Both the position numbers and the translations under genes were made by a program. From the NCBI GenBank assembly GCA_003255025.1, contig QANY01002785.1:1334043-1398042 (forward strand): a DNA stretch of 64,000 nt, written 5' to 3'. This DNA comes from Datisca glomerata (Eukaryota > Streptophyta > Magnoliopsida > Cucurbitales > Datiscaceae). The notes under the pieces are model-generated. The model did not search any database, was not told the origin of the DNA, and worked only from the letters and a program-made list of their open reading frames with translations. This document shows positions 47,009 to 57,617 of this stretch, in pieces; position 1 is the stretch's first letter; the number at the start of each line of letters is the position of its first letter.

Positions 47009-50000
47009 ATGTTGGGTTATTCTCGAAGCTCTTCTCAGACTCCTAAAAAGGTATTTGTCTTGCTTGCATCCGTAATTAGTTAGTTGTAGTATACATATTG
47101 TCGTTTGCTTTCGAGTTAGCCATCGTCTTCGGCGCGGTAGAGTGGTGATTGCTGGTTAAGCGACTCATAAGAAGAAAAATTTAAAGTTTTATCAAAGAAA
47201 TAACTAGTTCGTTTTCTTTGCTTTCGATATAACATGATCGCCAGCCAAATGAGGCTTCATTCAGTTATGTTTCAATGGGCTGGTCAGGAAACTCCGTTTG
47301 GTTTCTTTGAAATGGAGAAAGCAGTATCCTCGTCATTTGAATTTTCATTTTTCTGGCTAATAGAGTACTGAATTACATCTCAGATTTTCTATTTAGTAGC
47401 AGAAATTTAAGGGCTTCTTATTCATTTCTGGGAGTTATTTGTTCAAGTCAAAATTTAAGACTCATAATTGTTGCTTGCAACCTTAATTAGTTATTTGTAG
47501 TATACGTGTTGTTGCATTCTTTAGATGACTTGCCTAATAGACGTATCTTGTGCAAAGAGGCTGAAGAGTTCAACATTGATATCTTTCTTCACTGCCCTTT
47601 CTCTTCGGGGATATGGGGGAAACTTTCGGATTTTTTACTTATTAAGTGGGCAGTGCCGTGCTCTATTAACAATTTTGTTTTTCGTTGGAAGTCTCTAAGC
47701 ACTGGTGTTTTGGATAAGGTTTTTAGGGAGGTTGCCCTCTTATGCTTTCTTGGGTTATATGGCATGAGAGAAATCTCAAAATTTTTGAAGGGGTAGAAAA
47801 TCAAAGTTAAAGGTTTCTTTTTCTTTACTAGCATACTGAGAGAGTGGTTGGGTAATTATTACCCACGTTGGAGTTTGAGAACAACTAGGTGAATGGCCAG
47901 TGTAATCTTTCTTTAGATATAAATACATAGGTTGTATTTACCCTGTCTTGCGGTTTCTTCTATAATACATATTGGAATTAAGACTCACAGTCATGTTTTT
48001 TATGTTAGTTCCCTGAATTTGTCAGCAGGAGCTTTCATGAATTTCCCTCATATGGTTTTAGAAGCATTCTGGTTATTATTTCTCTTTGTTGTTTTGTACT
48101 AATGTTGCTATCGTGTACGTTACTGGAAGCAGCATCAGAGGCAAGAAAGGGAATGGTTAGCCTCGAGTTTTAGGCCAGAGAATTTCATACCAGGCCTCAT
48201 CATTGGTTTCATTTTTGGGTTATTTTTGGATTTGTCAAAGCCCAGCAGAAGTCATAGTAAAAGAAGCAATTCATTGCCGGAAAAGAATCAACACCAATCT
48301 TTGGTCTTAGATAATGGTGATCAGGAGCTTAAAATGGTTAGTTTTTATTTCTCTAATCCTTCTATTTTATTATTCCTTACCTTCCATTAGTAATCATGCT
48401 TCCATTTGTCCAAAATTTGCTGATGTCAATCATTGTGCTCTGCAATACTTAGGTTCTAATAGTTAGACAAGACCTGAAGATGGGAACTGGAAAAATAGCA
48501 TCTCAATGCGCTCGTACGATATCAAAACCTTTATACTTGTTTCTTGTACTTCATTTTATCTTCATTTCTATTATAAAATGCTCATGTCCAGTGTTTTCCA
48601 TATCCCCTCTTCAATGCGTAAAATTTTTATTTCTTCTCTTTGTTATGTTGCTAATCTTTCGAACCTTGCAGATGCTGCCACTGGAATGTATGCAGAACTG
48701 GTGCAAAGGTATGAATTTGCTACTTATGATTTTTTTTCTCTCTGATTTCAACGTAATTATTTTAAGTCAGCTATCATTCTGATCCATGCATATACAAGTG
48801 CATCCCTAATATCTGTTTCAGCCATCAACGCCTTTTGGGACAGTGGGAGCAATGTGGGCAAGCCAAGATAGTTGTTACATGCAAGAATCAACAAGAAATG
48901 TAAGCAGGTGATTTCATTTTTGAAATTATAGTTCCACCTAAACGGTAAAACTTCATCTTAAAAGACCTGAAGCTTTTAACAAAATGCACCAGGAATAAGC
49001 TAGAGGAAGCAGCTCAAACCATTGGCCTTCCAACTTTTGTTGTTGCTGATGCTGGACGAACACAGGTATAAACTGTATTGCATATCAGAACAGATAAAAA
49101 TGCCTTGAACTTAACTAAGTTATTGCAATTGATAAGCACAGTAATCACTTGACCTTATGGTTTTCGTCTCCTGGGAATTAGATCTTTGAGTAGTTTTCTG
49201 ATATGGCTTTTTGAATAAGTAAATTCTTTGTAGAAGTCTCTTTCTTTATTACTGGTTCACCATCTGAAATTATTAAGTGTTAGTTTGATATCAAAGTTAT
49301 TAGATATTGTCGATGAGAAAGAATGAGCATTTTGTCTTTTTAGCTTATAATAATTAGTGATGCTCTTCTCATAGTTGGGTTACCTTTTGACTTTTGTTCT
49401 TTTACAACTTCCTGGTGAACACAACATACCCCTTTAATGATAGGGAAAAAACATAAAATTATTGATGCCGATACAAGAACTAGTTAATGCCTTAATGCCC
49501 AGTCTAGAGATGCGAGGTGTTGTGTACCATATGAAGTGTGAATGGATTAAGATTCTTTATAGTTGCAGTCATAAGGGACGTTTGATCAGACTTGGACGGC
49601 CCAAATCAAGCCGAATTGCATAAATGTTAAAAAAATGGTTTTCTCCTTTCTTAGTTTGGTCCTATCGGGACTGTCCAGATCTGGTCAGAAGCCGTTGAAG
49701 GACCAAACTGCTCTATCGTTGGGTAAGGTTTACCCAACGGCCAAGAATCCATATCCACTCTAAGTGTTCCCGGCCTATTCTTCCATATTTGCAATGATCT
49801 AGTTATGGTATCAATGATTTGTTGAGAGGACTAGTGCATTTTTAATAAGAATGTTGTTCTTATGCATATTTGACTTTTATTATTCATCTTAGTCATTTTT
49901 TTTTGTCTCGTATACGATTCAGTTTCGAGGGTTGACCTGTGCATTTTAAGGATGTAAAAGCTATTTGTGTTCCATATGGTTTCAATGCGACTTTAAATAA

Positions 50001-51500
50001 TCAGTTCGTTTGCACTTGCTACCTGGAACTGGTTACAAACAAGTATGTAGATAAATATGGTTTAGGGAATTCTGTTCGGACTATTTTACCAAGGGTTTAA
50101 TTCAACTTACGCTCATTAACTTTGGTTGATTGATAATTTCCCATAATATTTCAAAATGAGCAATATTGTTCCCTGAACTTTCAAAATAGGCTAAATTAGT
50201 CCTGTGCCTTATTTCCGTCATTTTTTCTAACACCAGAAATTGCTCCACTAAACATATAATCAAAATAACACCCCAATCGTTAATCGTGTTCCACAACATC
50301 TAACAGGGCCATATTTGGCATTAAAACAATTGACCGAAATAAGGCAAAAAGGACCAATTGTGCCTATTTAAAATTTTAGGGTGTAAATTTTCAATGGCTC
50401 AAAATTTATGACCTTTTGGGTGCAAATGTAATTCAACCATTTTACTAAAGAGCTTACAATCAAGCATTTAAAATGGTGTGCTTAAACAGAGATCTTGGAC
50501 TTTTGGTTCATATTTTGAGATGCTTTTTAAAATGTCAAGAAGTTGACAGCGTGGTTCAGCTTTCCTAAGAAATTATTTCTTCTTTGCTCAAAACCAGATA
50601 ATCAATTCGTTTCTTGATAGATGAAATTCTAGCGTCCCAAGTTCCTAATATTGCTTAATTTTACACAGGTTTTGGCTGGATCAAAGACTGTTCTTGCCAT
50701 TGGACCTGGTATCATTCTTGGCTTAATCAAAGCTAAAGCAGCCTTCATTTCTAGCTTTTAATACTGCTTATTTTAGTATCACATTCAGTAAGTTGATGTG
50801 TTTCCCTTTTAGTCAATCAAAATAACGCATGTAGCCCCTCAAAAACGAAGAAAAAACCTGCATAGAAGAAACTCTATATTTTAGCTTTTCATTTTGCTAA
50901 ACTGACTGATTATACATGTGACTCTTGATCCACCCACCAAAGCATTTCCTTAACTCTTCAGTATATTAATATGTAGGAAAAATACTTCTAACCTGCCCTC
51001 TAGTTTACTTAAATGACACGGACATCACCTATAATTTGCAAAGACAAAGACTTCCCCTAATTTAAGATTTCATTGACAAAAACAATCCGAATTTTTTTTC
51101 CCATTAACGCTGTTAATATAAATTTTAATACCAGATCACCCTTAATTTTTTTTTGTTCCGTCGTGGGTGTTATAACTCGAAATCATATTCTCCTAAACCA
51201 TACGATGGGGTTAGGTTTTATGCTTTGAGTTCAAATTTTGTTAGGTCATGTGTGCACGATAAGGGTATTATGATATTTTCATTGAGAAACTAATGGTTTA
51301 TTAACTGAGTTGATTTAAGTGTTATTTTCCAAACTAGAGAAAGTGTTCGTTTCATGTCAGCAAACTAGAGAGAGGTTGGAGAAACTTTCCCTAAATCTTA
51401 TTGATATACTTGCATTCTTATTCTCAGTATAGTTTTCCTGTTATGAGCAGGACCGAAGGCTTCTGTGGATTCAGTGACAGGAAAACTACGCCTGCTATAA
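47009..51500 (+). CDS. PTH2: Peptidyl-tRNA hydrolase, PTH2 family, membrane-anchored; eight exons
   Basis: The enzyme cleaves peptidyl-tRNA, releasing tRNA from stalled translation. Exons: 47009-47050, 48133-48336 (or from 48130, adding one Gln), 48453-48513, 48672-48708, 48822-48899, 48993-49065, 50669-50708, 51451-51500. All introns are GT-AG and keep one frame, giving 194 residues, normal for plant PTH2. Exon 1 (MLGYSRSSSQTPKK) is the least certain. Residues about 33-48 (IPGLIIGFIFGLFLDL) form a membrane span, followed by a Ser-rich linker. The catalytic domain starts with VLIVRQDLKMGTGKIASQCA and HAATGMYAEL, continues through KIVVTCKNQQEM, GLPTFVVADAGRTQV and AGSKTVLAIGPGP, and ends KLRLL. 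Key basic and Asp residues are present. No stop or frameshift is seen. Confidence 0.92.
47060..47519. repeat. Direct repeat in intron 1 of the hydrolase gene
   Basis: 47060-47108 (TTGCTTGCATCCGTAATTAG...) recurs at 47471-47519 with about 80 percent identity by eye. The second copy directly precedes the LINE scrap. The first begins 10 bp after the donor site. The 360 bp between have no match that I recognise. Confidence 0.7.
47520..47980 (+). mobile_element. LINE 3' end (zinc-binding RT C terminus) in intron 1
   Basis: The frame DDLPNRRILCKEAEEFNIDIF then LHCPFSSGIWGKLSDFLL is the C-terminal zinc-binding region of plant L1-type LINE reverse transcriptases (L-P-x3-C-x-LC-x2-EE, HLFLHCPF, IW). 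It ends with a typical GTAATCTTTCTTTAG...TTGTATTT tail. Only the last about 110 codons remain, in the sense direction of the gene. Confidence 0.75.
50094..50438. mobile_element. MITE-like element in intron 6 of the hydrolase gene
   Basis: The ends are imperfect inverted repeats: left GGTTTAATTCAACTTACGC, right (reverse complement) GGTTGAATTACATTTGCAC. The flanks ATTTTACCAAG (50083-50093) and ATTTTACTAAA (50439-50449) look like a 9-11 bp target duplication, as made by Mutator-type elements. The 345 bp have no coding capacity; a 65-codon minus frame inside is not meaningful. Confidence 0.6.
50976..51391. mobile_element. MITE-like element in intron 7 of the hydrolase gene
   Basis: About 45 bp at each end are inverted copies: left GGAAAAATACTTCTAACCTG then CCCTCTAGTTTACT, right (reverse complement) GGGAAAGTTTCTCCAACCTC then TCTCTAGTTTGCTG. 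It is 416 bp, non-coding and AT-rich. A target duplication is not clear (TAATATGTA versus TAAATCTTA). The right end lies about 60 bp upstream of the last exon. Confidence 0.65.
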
Positions 51501-52124
51501 CTGTGTGTTGAAGAAGCTTAGACATCTTTCTCTCCCTCTCATCAATACCTCACTCATGGCTCTCCTAGAAGTATGGTCAATAGATTTTAATGCCCAACCA
51601 GTAGTAGCTTGAAATGGCAGAAAATTTTCATGGAAGCAACCATTCATTAACGCTGAATTCAAACTAATCCATTACTTGCCACTAGATGGAGGTGAATCAT
51701 CTCCCGAGTAAATTCATCTTAGCAGCCTGACTATCCTCCCTTTGTTCAATGTTCTAGATAGTATTGAGAAGATTTGACTTCTGAATAAATTATTTATTTC
51801 TCCTGTAAAGGTAACTATGAAATCTGCCTATAAACACGATGCAGTCACTTCTTCTCCCAATTTTTAGAACTCTTCAGATCAATCTATTATGACTTCCATT
51901 ATATTTTAAGAGATAGTCGGGACTATTCCTTATGGCCGGGAATAGTTGCACCAGTCTTGGGATGGGAGAACTTGATGAACATTTGTTCTATTAAGTGGTT
52001 GAACTATTATGAAGCTGGTTTTGATGGAATCCTGAAGATTTCAGATCCATCAGCACCATGTAGTTCTATAAATTGTACTTAGTTTGCTCATATTAAGAAT
52101 GTGCTTGCATGAGCATGGTTGTCG
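51501..52124. other. 3' flank of the hydrolase gene
   Basis: This contains the 3' UTR and then unassigned sequence. A plus-strand stretch near 51829-52060 has faint resemblance to a LINE zinc-binding or RNase H region (MKSAYKH) but too many stops for a firm call. Confidence 0.4.
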
Positions 52125-53785
52125 CTAATTATCGCGATGGCGTAAGTGTTGATTTTCTTGAGAAGAACAGCAAGTTGGAAGTGAAAAAGTGGGGACGGAT
52201 AAGATGGTGCTAATCTCTTTAAGACGTGTCGCTTTAATTCCACTTATTATATCTAGACCGAACTTATGAGATATTACTGACTTCCACTTATCTGTTACAA
52301 ATCTCCACAGCCACTTGCCTCTTAAAAGTTTCATTGAACACTCTTAACATTTTCACTCTTAGAACTTTGTTGCTTTTTCTCTGACAAATTTTATCCTTAC
52401 TGATCAAGTGAAGCTTAAAGTCCAGATCAGCCCCGCCCCATAAAAAGTCGCACATATTTTTTCCAGTTTATTAGCCAAAGAGACAGGGATGGGAAATAAT
52501 AGAGATAATAGACTAGTAAAATAGAAAGAGTGTTATTAATTAAAGCTACCATTCCTCCTTTAGAGAGGTCACTAACTTTCCAAGAGGTCAACTTCTGAGA
52601 AAACCTATCAACGACGGGATCCTAGATCTTAAGGCTTTTAGGATGTGCTCGAGGAGAGAGGCCAAGTAGGTGTTAGGCAACTTGCCTACCTTGCAATTGA
52701 GAATTGAAGCTAAAGAATCCACATCAGAAACTCTCCCAACAGGAATGGTCTCGCTTTTGGAAAGGTTCACCCTGAGCCCAGATATCGCCTAAAAAAACAT
52801 CAAAGTACATCTCTAATGGAACGACTCAATCCTATTTGCTTCACAGAAAATTATAGTGTCATCAGCAAAGAGGAGACTAGAGAATAGCTTCCTTCCTTGT
52901 CCACCTCAAAACCCTTTAGGATCCCTCTCAAAGTAATTTTCTCCAGAAGTCTGCTCAAAGAATCCATAACCGGAATGAAAAGAAAAGGGGAAATAGGGTC
53001 TCCTAGACGCATGCCCCTAGAGCTTCTGAAGAAACCCTCTACAGATTCGTTCACTAACATTGAAAACGAGGGGGAAGAAATGCATAAATAAATCCAATTC
53101 CCCCATTTTAACCAAGATATGATTGAGAAAATCTCAGTTGACATGAGAATAGGCCTTCTCAATTATTTAGCTTACACACCAAACAATTTCTGCCTGACTT
53201 GGATCTTGAATCTATGCACTCTTTGGCAATCGGGACAACATCTATAATATGTCTTCCTACAATAAAAGCATGCTGATTTTCCTTAACCAGTTTATACAAA
53301 TTGTTACCCAAACTAATTGGCCTGAAATCCTTGATGGAAGGGGGGCTTTAACTTTGGGAATAGGTTAAAGAAATTTGGGAAGGAGGGTAGCATTGAGGCT
53401 CCTTTTAAATATACCAAAATTGTAAAAGAAATTAAACTCCAGGACTGGTTTGTTTTACTTAGGGCATGAAGGTAGAATTCAGTCTCCTTTCCAATATACC
53501 AAAATTGTAAAACAAATTAAAGCAAACCACAACGTCCATCTTAGAAAAACTTCAGCAAATACTCTCCTCAATTTAAAAATTCCATGTTAAACCCGTCCGG
53601 CACCAGAGCCTTGTCACCTTCTAAAGAACTCAAAGCATCAAATGCCTCCTCAATTTGAAAAGGCTTCTCCAACCCTGACACATCTCCCTTATCCAAATAG
53701 TCAAAAGAAACCCTCATCAGGCTTCGACCTCTAACTCTTATCTGCCTTCGAAAGCTTTTTATAGAAACGGATAATGTTATTACTC
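52125..53785 (-). pseudogene. LINE (L1-type) reverse transcriptase remnant
   Basis: From high to low coordinates: GDKALVPDGFNMEF (about 53600), a block reading PSIKDFRPISLGNNLYKLVK then HAFIVGRHIIDVV (53220-53340), WIYLCISSPSFSMLVNESVE and GFFRSSRGMRLGDPISPFLF (52851-53162), NLSKSETIPVGRVSDVDSLA and VGKLPNTYLASLL (52588-52770), and LRGKWLWRFVTDKWKSVISH (52280-52334). The order is that of LINE RT and its downstream part. The catalytic FADD box is gone, replaced by a frame break near 52850. A 65 bp block near 53385-53440 repeats near 53470-53520. It lies antisense and 3' to the hydrolase gene. Confidence 0.85.
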
Positions 53786-54267
53786 TGTTGTTAGTGATAT
53801 ATACGCCAGTGTTTGTGTCATTAATAAGTAATAAAATGATAAATGAGTCTCAATCTCCACATGGACTGATGGGAAATTAAGCAATTTGATAGATCAAATT
53901 AAACCTAATCGGAAACAAAGTAACAACATTAGTTGATTTTAGTTAACCTAAAAGAAAAGTAAAAACACCGATTCAAGTGAAATGGTTTAAAGTAACACAT
54001 GAAGACTATGAGATTTAGGTTAAGTAATACTAGTGTATTCAATAATGAAATGAGCTAGCATGGTTAATTCCCCTTATAATTAATATTCCTAGTTAAATCT
54101 GCTTATGTTGCTACAGCTTTTTGATAGCATTAACCTCATCTTATTTGCACAATAGATTTCCATCCTTACAATCATTAACTCTAAGCTTAATTTATTTATT
54201 TCTAAGTCTAATTCAGATTAAAGTTATCTCTTATTAGTTCCAGCTGATTGGTTTACAAGGTGAGCAT

Positions 54268-55085
54268 TGTTATACCTGTTTTTAGGGCATTCAAAGAAGA
54301 CCATCCAAGGATGAGGTCCTCTTTGGAGCCGAGGATGAGGTACCGGCCAAGTATTCATAGATGAGGTCCCCAAGTACCAAGTACGAGGTATGCAATACGA
54401 GGCCTCAGCATATTACCGAGGCCCTCAAAGATAGAAGCCTCGGCACTTTTTTGAGGCTCTCAAAGCAAGAGGCCTCGACATATTGTCGAGGCTCTCAAGA
54501 AGAAAAGGTCTCGGCGTAGTGCTGAGGCCCATTTTATGATGGCCAAGCCATAAGTCTGGGTAACTATGCCAGCCCTAGTGCATGCCAAGAGCACACACAC
54601 AAAGAAAGAGGTCTCGGTAATGAGCAAATAAGCACTTAAATCTGAAGCTAAGGGGACTCAATAGCAGAATATCACTCTAGTGGAGGAAATGCCTCATTAG
54701 TACCTAAGACTATCTAGGCCAAAGCAGGTCACTGGAAATGCCTAAGTTCATAGAAGACCTTTAAGAGAAGGGAGCCCAACACTGAATGAACCTCACCGTA
54801 GCAGTCCGGGATTTGTCATGGCGCGAATCCTGCCGACGACGCAGTGTGTCATCAGCCACATTAGTACGCCTAGACCAATTATCAATGAGGGTATGAGAGA
54901 AAGTATGAATCTCACTACCTACGGAGTCAGCCAACCTGCGCCTAGCAGAGTGTCATCATAGGCATTTAATACGGCCAGTCCAATGGAGGTCCATGAGGTA
55001 CATTGAAGGATACGAGGATAGGCTGTCCTAACACTAGAGGTCATCACCTAGTACATCGTACTCCACCTAGCCAACCGGTGATCCT
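54268..55085 (+). repeat. Left LTR, truncated, with GAGGCCTC-type repeats
   Basis: It begins TGTTATACCTGTTTTTAGG like the right LTR, and both share GTGTCATCA..GGCATT and GCATTTAATA(C/T)GG downstream. But between, it carries a family of about 50 bp repeats centred on GAGGCCTC and AGGCTCTCAA in place of the GATGAGGTACCCAAG repeats. It lacks the TATA and U5 portion found in the right LTR. Right edge approximate. Confidence 0.65.
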
Positions 55086-55700
55086 AAGCTCAGCCTCACC
55101 TAAGCCACCTTAGGTGATCCAAGGCTCATCCTCACCGATGACCCCAAGCTCAGCCTCACGCAAGCCACCTTATGTCACGCGAGGCCCATCCTCGTCGATG
55201 ACCTGAAGCTGGCCCTCACTTAAGCCACCTTAGGTGGCCCCGAGGCTCATCCTCACCGGTGACCCTAAGCTCAGCCTCACTTCCACCTTAGGTGACCCGA
55301 GGCCCATCCTCACCAGTGACCCTAAGATCAACCTCACATAAGCCACCTTAAGTGACCCAAGGCATATTCTCGCTGGTGACCTTAAGCACACGCCCACCTA
55401 ATCCACTTTAAGTGACCCAAAACTCAACATCACCGAAGTCGTCATAGTAAATCGAGCTCATACTCTTTGAAGTCATCCGAGGTGACCCCAAATTCACCCT
55501 TACTTAGGTCATTTAGGGTTACCCTAACTTAATCTCGATGAAGTCATCAGAAATGACCATAAGCTTAACTATTTCTTTCAAGAAGACCACAGACTCACCC
55601 TCGCCAAAGTCATCAGAGGTGTCCTCAAGCTCACTCTTACCAAAGTCATCTGAAGTGACTAAAGTCACTAAGGTGACCCATTATTTATCATTTGAATTGA
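55070..55700 (+). repeat. Tandem repeats of about 60 bp
   Basis: About seven or more units built on CTAAGCTCAGCCTCACC, AAGCCACCTTAGGTG and ACCCGAGGCTCATCCTCACC repeat here, with growing divergence to the right (CTCATCAGAGGTGTC forms). They do not form a sound coding frame. Confidence 0.8.
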
Positions 55701-56130
55701 ACTCAATGTATGTAACTCAGCTGAACCTCATGGCAATTAACGGAAGTCACACCTCAGTGACTCGCCTACGCTGTAACCTAGCAGCCCTACTTACTTCGGG
55801 CTCTTCGACATCTAGTAAAAAAATAACTCAAAATAAGGAACTCGACTGAACCCCACAGTAATTAATGGAAATCACACCCAAGTAGCTCACCTTGGGTGCA
55901 ACCTAGCAACCCTACTTACTTTGGGCTCTTCGACATTTAGTCAAAGTGAACTCAAAATATGGAACACGGCTGAACCCCATGACAATTAACGGAAGTCACA
56001 CCCCGGTTACTCGCCTCAGCTACAACCTAGCAACGCTACTTACTTCGGACTCTTCGACATTCAATCGAAGTGAACTCAAATTATGGAGCTCGACTACAAC
56101 CTAACAGCTCTACAACCCTACTTACTTCAT
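55700..56130 (+). repeat. Tandem repeats of about 125 bp
   Basis: Three to four units share CTCGACTGAACCCCA, AATTAA(C/T)GGAA(G/A)TCACACC, AACCTAGCAACCCTACTTACTT and GGGCTCTTCGACATT. They precede the polypurine tract of the right LTR by some 230 bp. Confidence 0.8.
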
Positions 56131-56365
56131 GTTATTCAACACAAAGCTAAAGTAAAAATAACTGTGTATTTAGCTTCAAACTATAGCTCCAACTGCGTGT
56201 CACACTCGCCATGGCAAATAAAAAACCCTATTGAAATATCTTGCTAAAAAAGAAGGGAATAAACTCGTCAAGTCTCACACTTAGCAAAAAGAAAAGCAAA
56301 CCAAATTGGCTCACAACAACTTCCAAATTTTCACCACACTTCATACTTGGAAGTTAGGGGGAAGC

Positions 56366-57617
56366 TGTTATACCCATTTTTTGGGGATTCATAAAAGACC
56401 AACCGAGGATGAGATATCCAAGTAGTCTAGGGTGAGGTACCCAAGTACCCAAGGATTAGGTCCCCCCTGAACCTGAGGATAAGGTACCCAAGTATCCCGG
56501 GATAAGGTACTCAAGTACCCAATGATGAGGTACCCAAATACCCTAGGGCAATGTACTCAAGTACCCAAGGATGAGGTACCTAAGTGCCCCAAGATAAGAT
56601 ACCCAAATAACCTAGGATGAGGTACCCAAGCACCCGAGGATGAGGTCCATTTGCACCTGAGGATAAGGTACCAAGTACCCTAGGATGAGGTACCTAAGTA
56701 CCCGAGGATGAGATCCCTTTGCACCCGAGGATGAGGTACCCAAATACTCGAGGATGAGGTCCCCAATTACCTAAAGACTAGGTCTTCCTGAACTCGAGGA
56801 TGAGGTCCCCAAGTACCTGTGGACAAGATCCCTTTGCACCCAAGGACGAAGTCCCTCTCGACCCGAGGATAAGGTCTCCACGAACCCGAGGGCGAGCCCC
56901 AATCTTAAACGCATCAAATACGAGCTCGATCTCAGTGTTGAAGTCCAATTGTTATGAGGCCGCCCTCAATGAATCGAGATTGAGGGTTAGCGGACTCGAT
57001 ATTTAATTGAAGTCTAAGAAGGGAAAAAATACACTCAGATAGAAGGAAAATCCTTAGGCAAGAAAGTTCTCGCCTCCCTCAAACTCAGCTCCTAAACCGA
57101 CGTGTGAACCAAGCCGAAGATAAAGTGTCATCAATGGCATTAAATGTGCCTCCACCAATCAAGAGCCAGTCTAATGGTGAACATACGAAGCCTATCAGTC
57201 AAGGAGTCAATCAACTAACCATCTCAGGGATCAAGAGCATTTAATATGGGCGGTCTTATGAAGGCTCGGATAGTACCTTAGCAAGGATGAGGACACGTTG
57301 CCTTGTCACCACATGTCATCACATGCCCTTGTCAATCCAATAGGAAATTCCCATGGCGAGAGATTACTCCAAGACAACACCTAATTGAAGGGTGGACTAT
57401 AGTCTGTACTTGAGGGTGCCCTGCTTTAGCTACCCTAGCTGCCCGAAATAACATAATATAAATAGAGGTAATGGCATTCATTGACGTATGCATAAAAAAA
57501 TGCAACAATCTCCCATCTCATTCTCTACTTTGCTCTCATCTACCTCCTTACTGACTTAAACTTCAGGGGGGCGAAAAAAGGAGACCACCCCTCACCTTTG
57601 AGATTTAACCGTCAACA
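56366..57617 (+). repeat. Right LTR with GATGAGGTACCCAAGTACCC minisatellite
   Basis: This 1252 bp LTR starts TGTTATACCCATTTTTTGG. From about 56400 to 56900 it holds some 20 copies of a 22-24 bp unit, GAGGATGAGGTACCCAAGTA plus CCC. A TATA-type ATATAAATAGAGG lies at about 57457-57470. It ends CCGTCAACA. Confidence 0.85.

Larger units (their letters stand above)
54268..57617 (+). mobile_element. 3350 bp LTR element with minisatellites and unlike LTRs
   Basis: Its ends are TGTTATACC and GTCAACA, flanked by AGCAT at 54263-54267 and 57618-57622, a perfect 5 bp target duplication. It has no coding capacity; the interior is made of tandem repeats. A polypurine tract (TTAGGGGGAAGC) sits directly before the right LTR at 56366. 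It is a non-autonomous or heavily deleted LTR retrotransposon on the plus strand. Tandem repeats in the 3' non-coding region and U3 are known in Tat-type Gypsy elements, which is a possible affinity. Confidence 0.85.

Noticed and set aside
48480..48782. 100-codon plus frame inside the hydrolase gene
   Set aside because: It reads from exon 3 through intron 3, exon 4 and intron 4 in the wrong frame; splice sites and protein match support the exon model instead.
51541..52060. Possible plus-strand LINE segment in the 3' flank of the hydrolase gene
   Set aside because: Only a few residues (MKSAYKH) resemble LINE C-terminal regions, with many stops; not enough to call.
56390..56900. Regular short repeats that at first sight suggest a CRISPR array
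   Set aside because: The units are head-to-tail with no unique spacers, lie in an LTR of a plant retrotransposon, and there are no cas genes.
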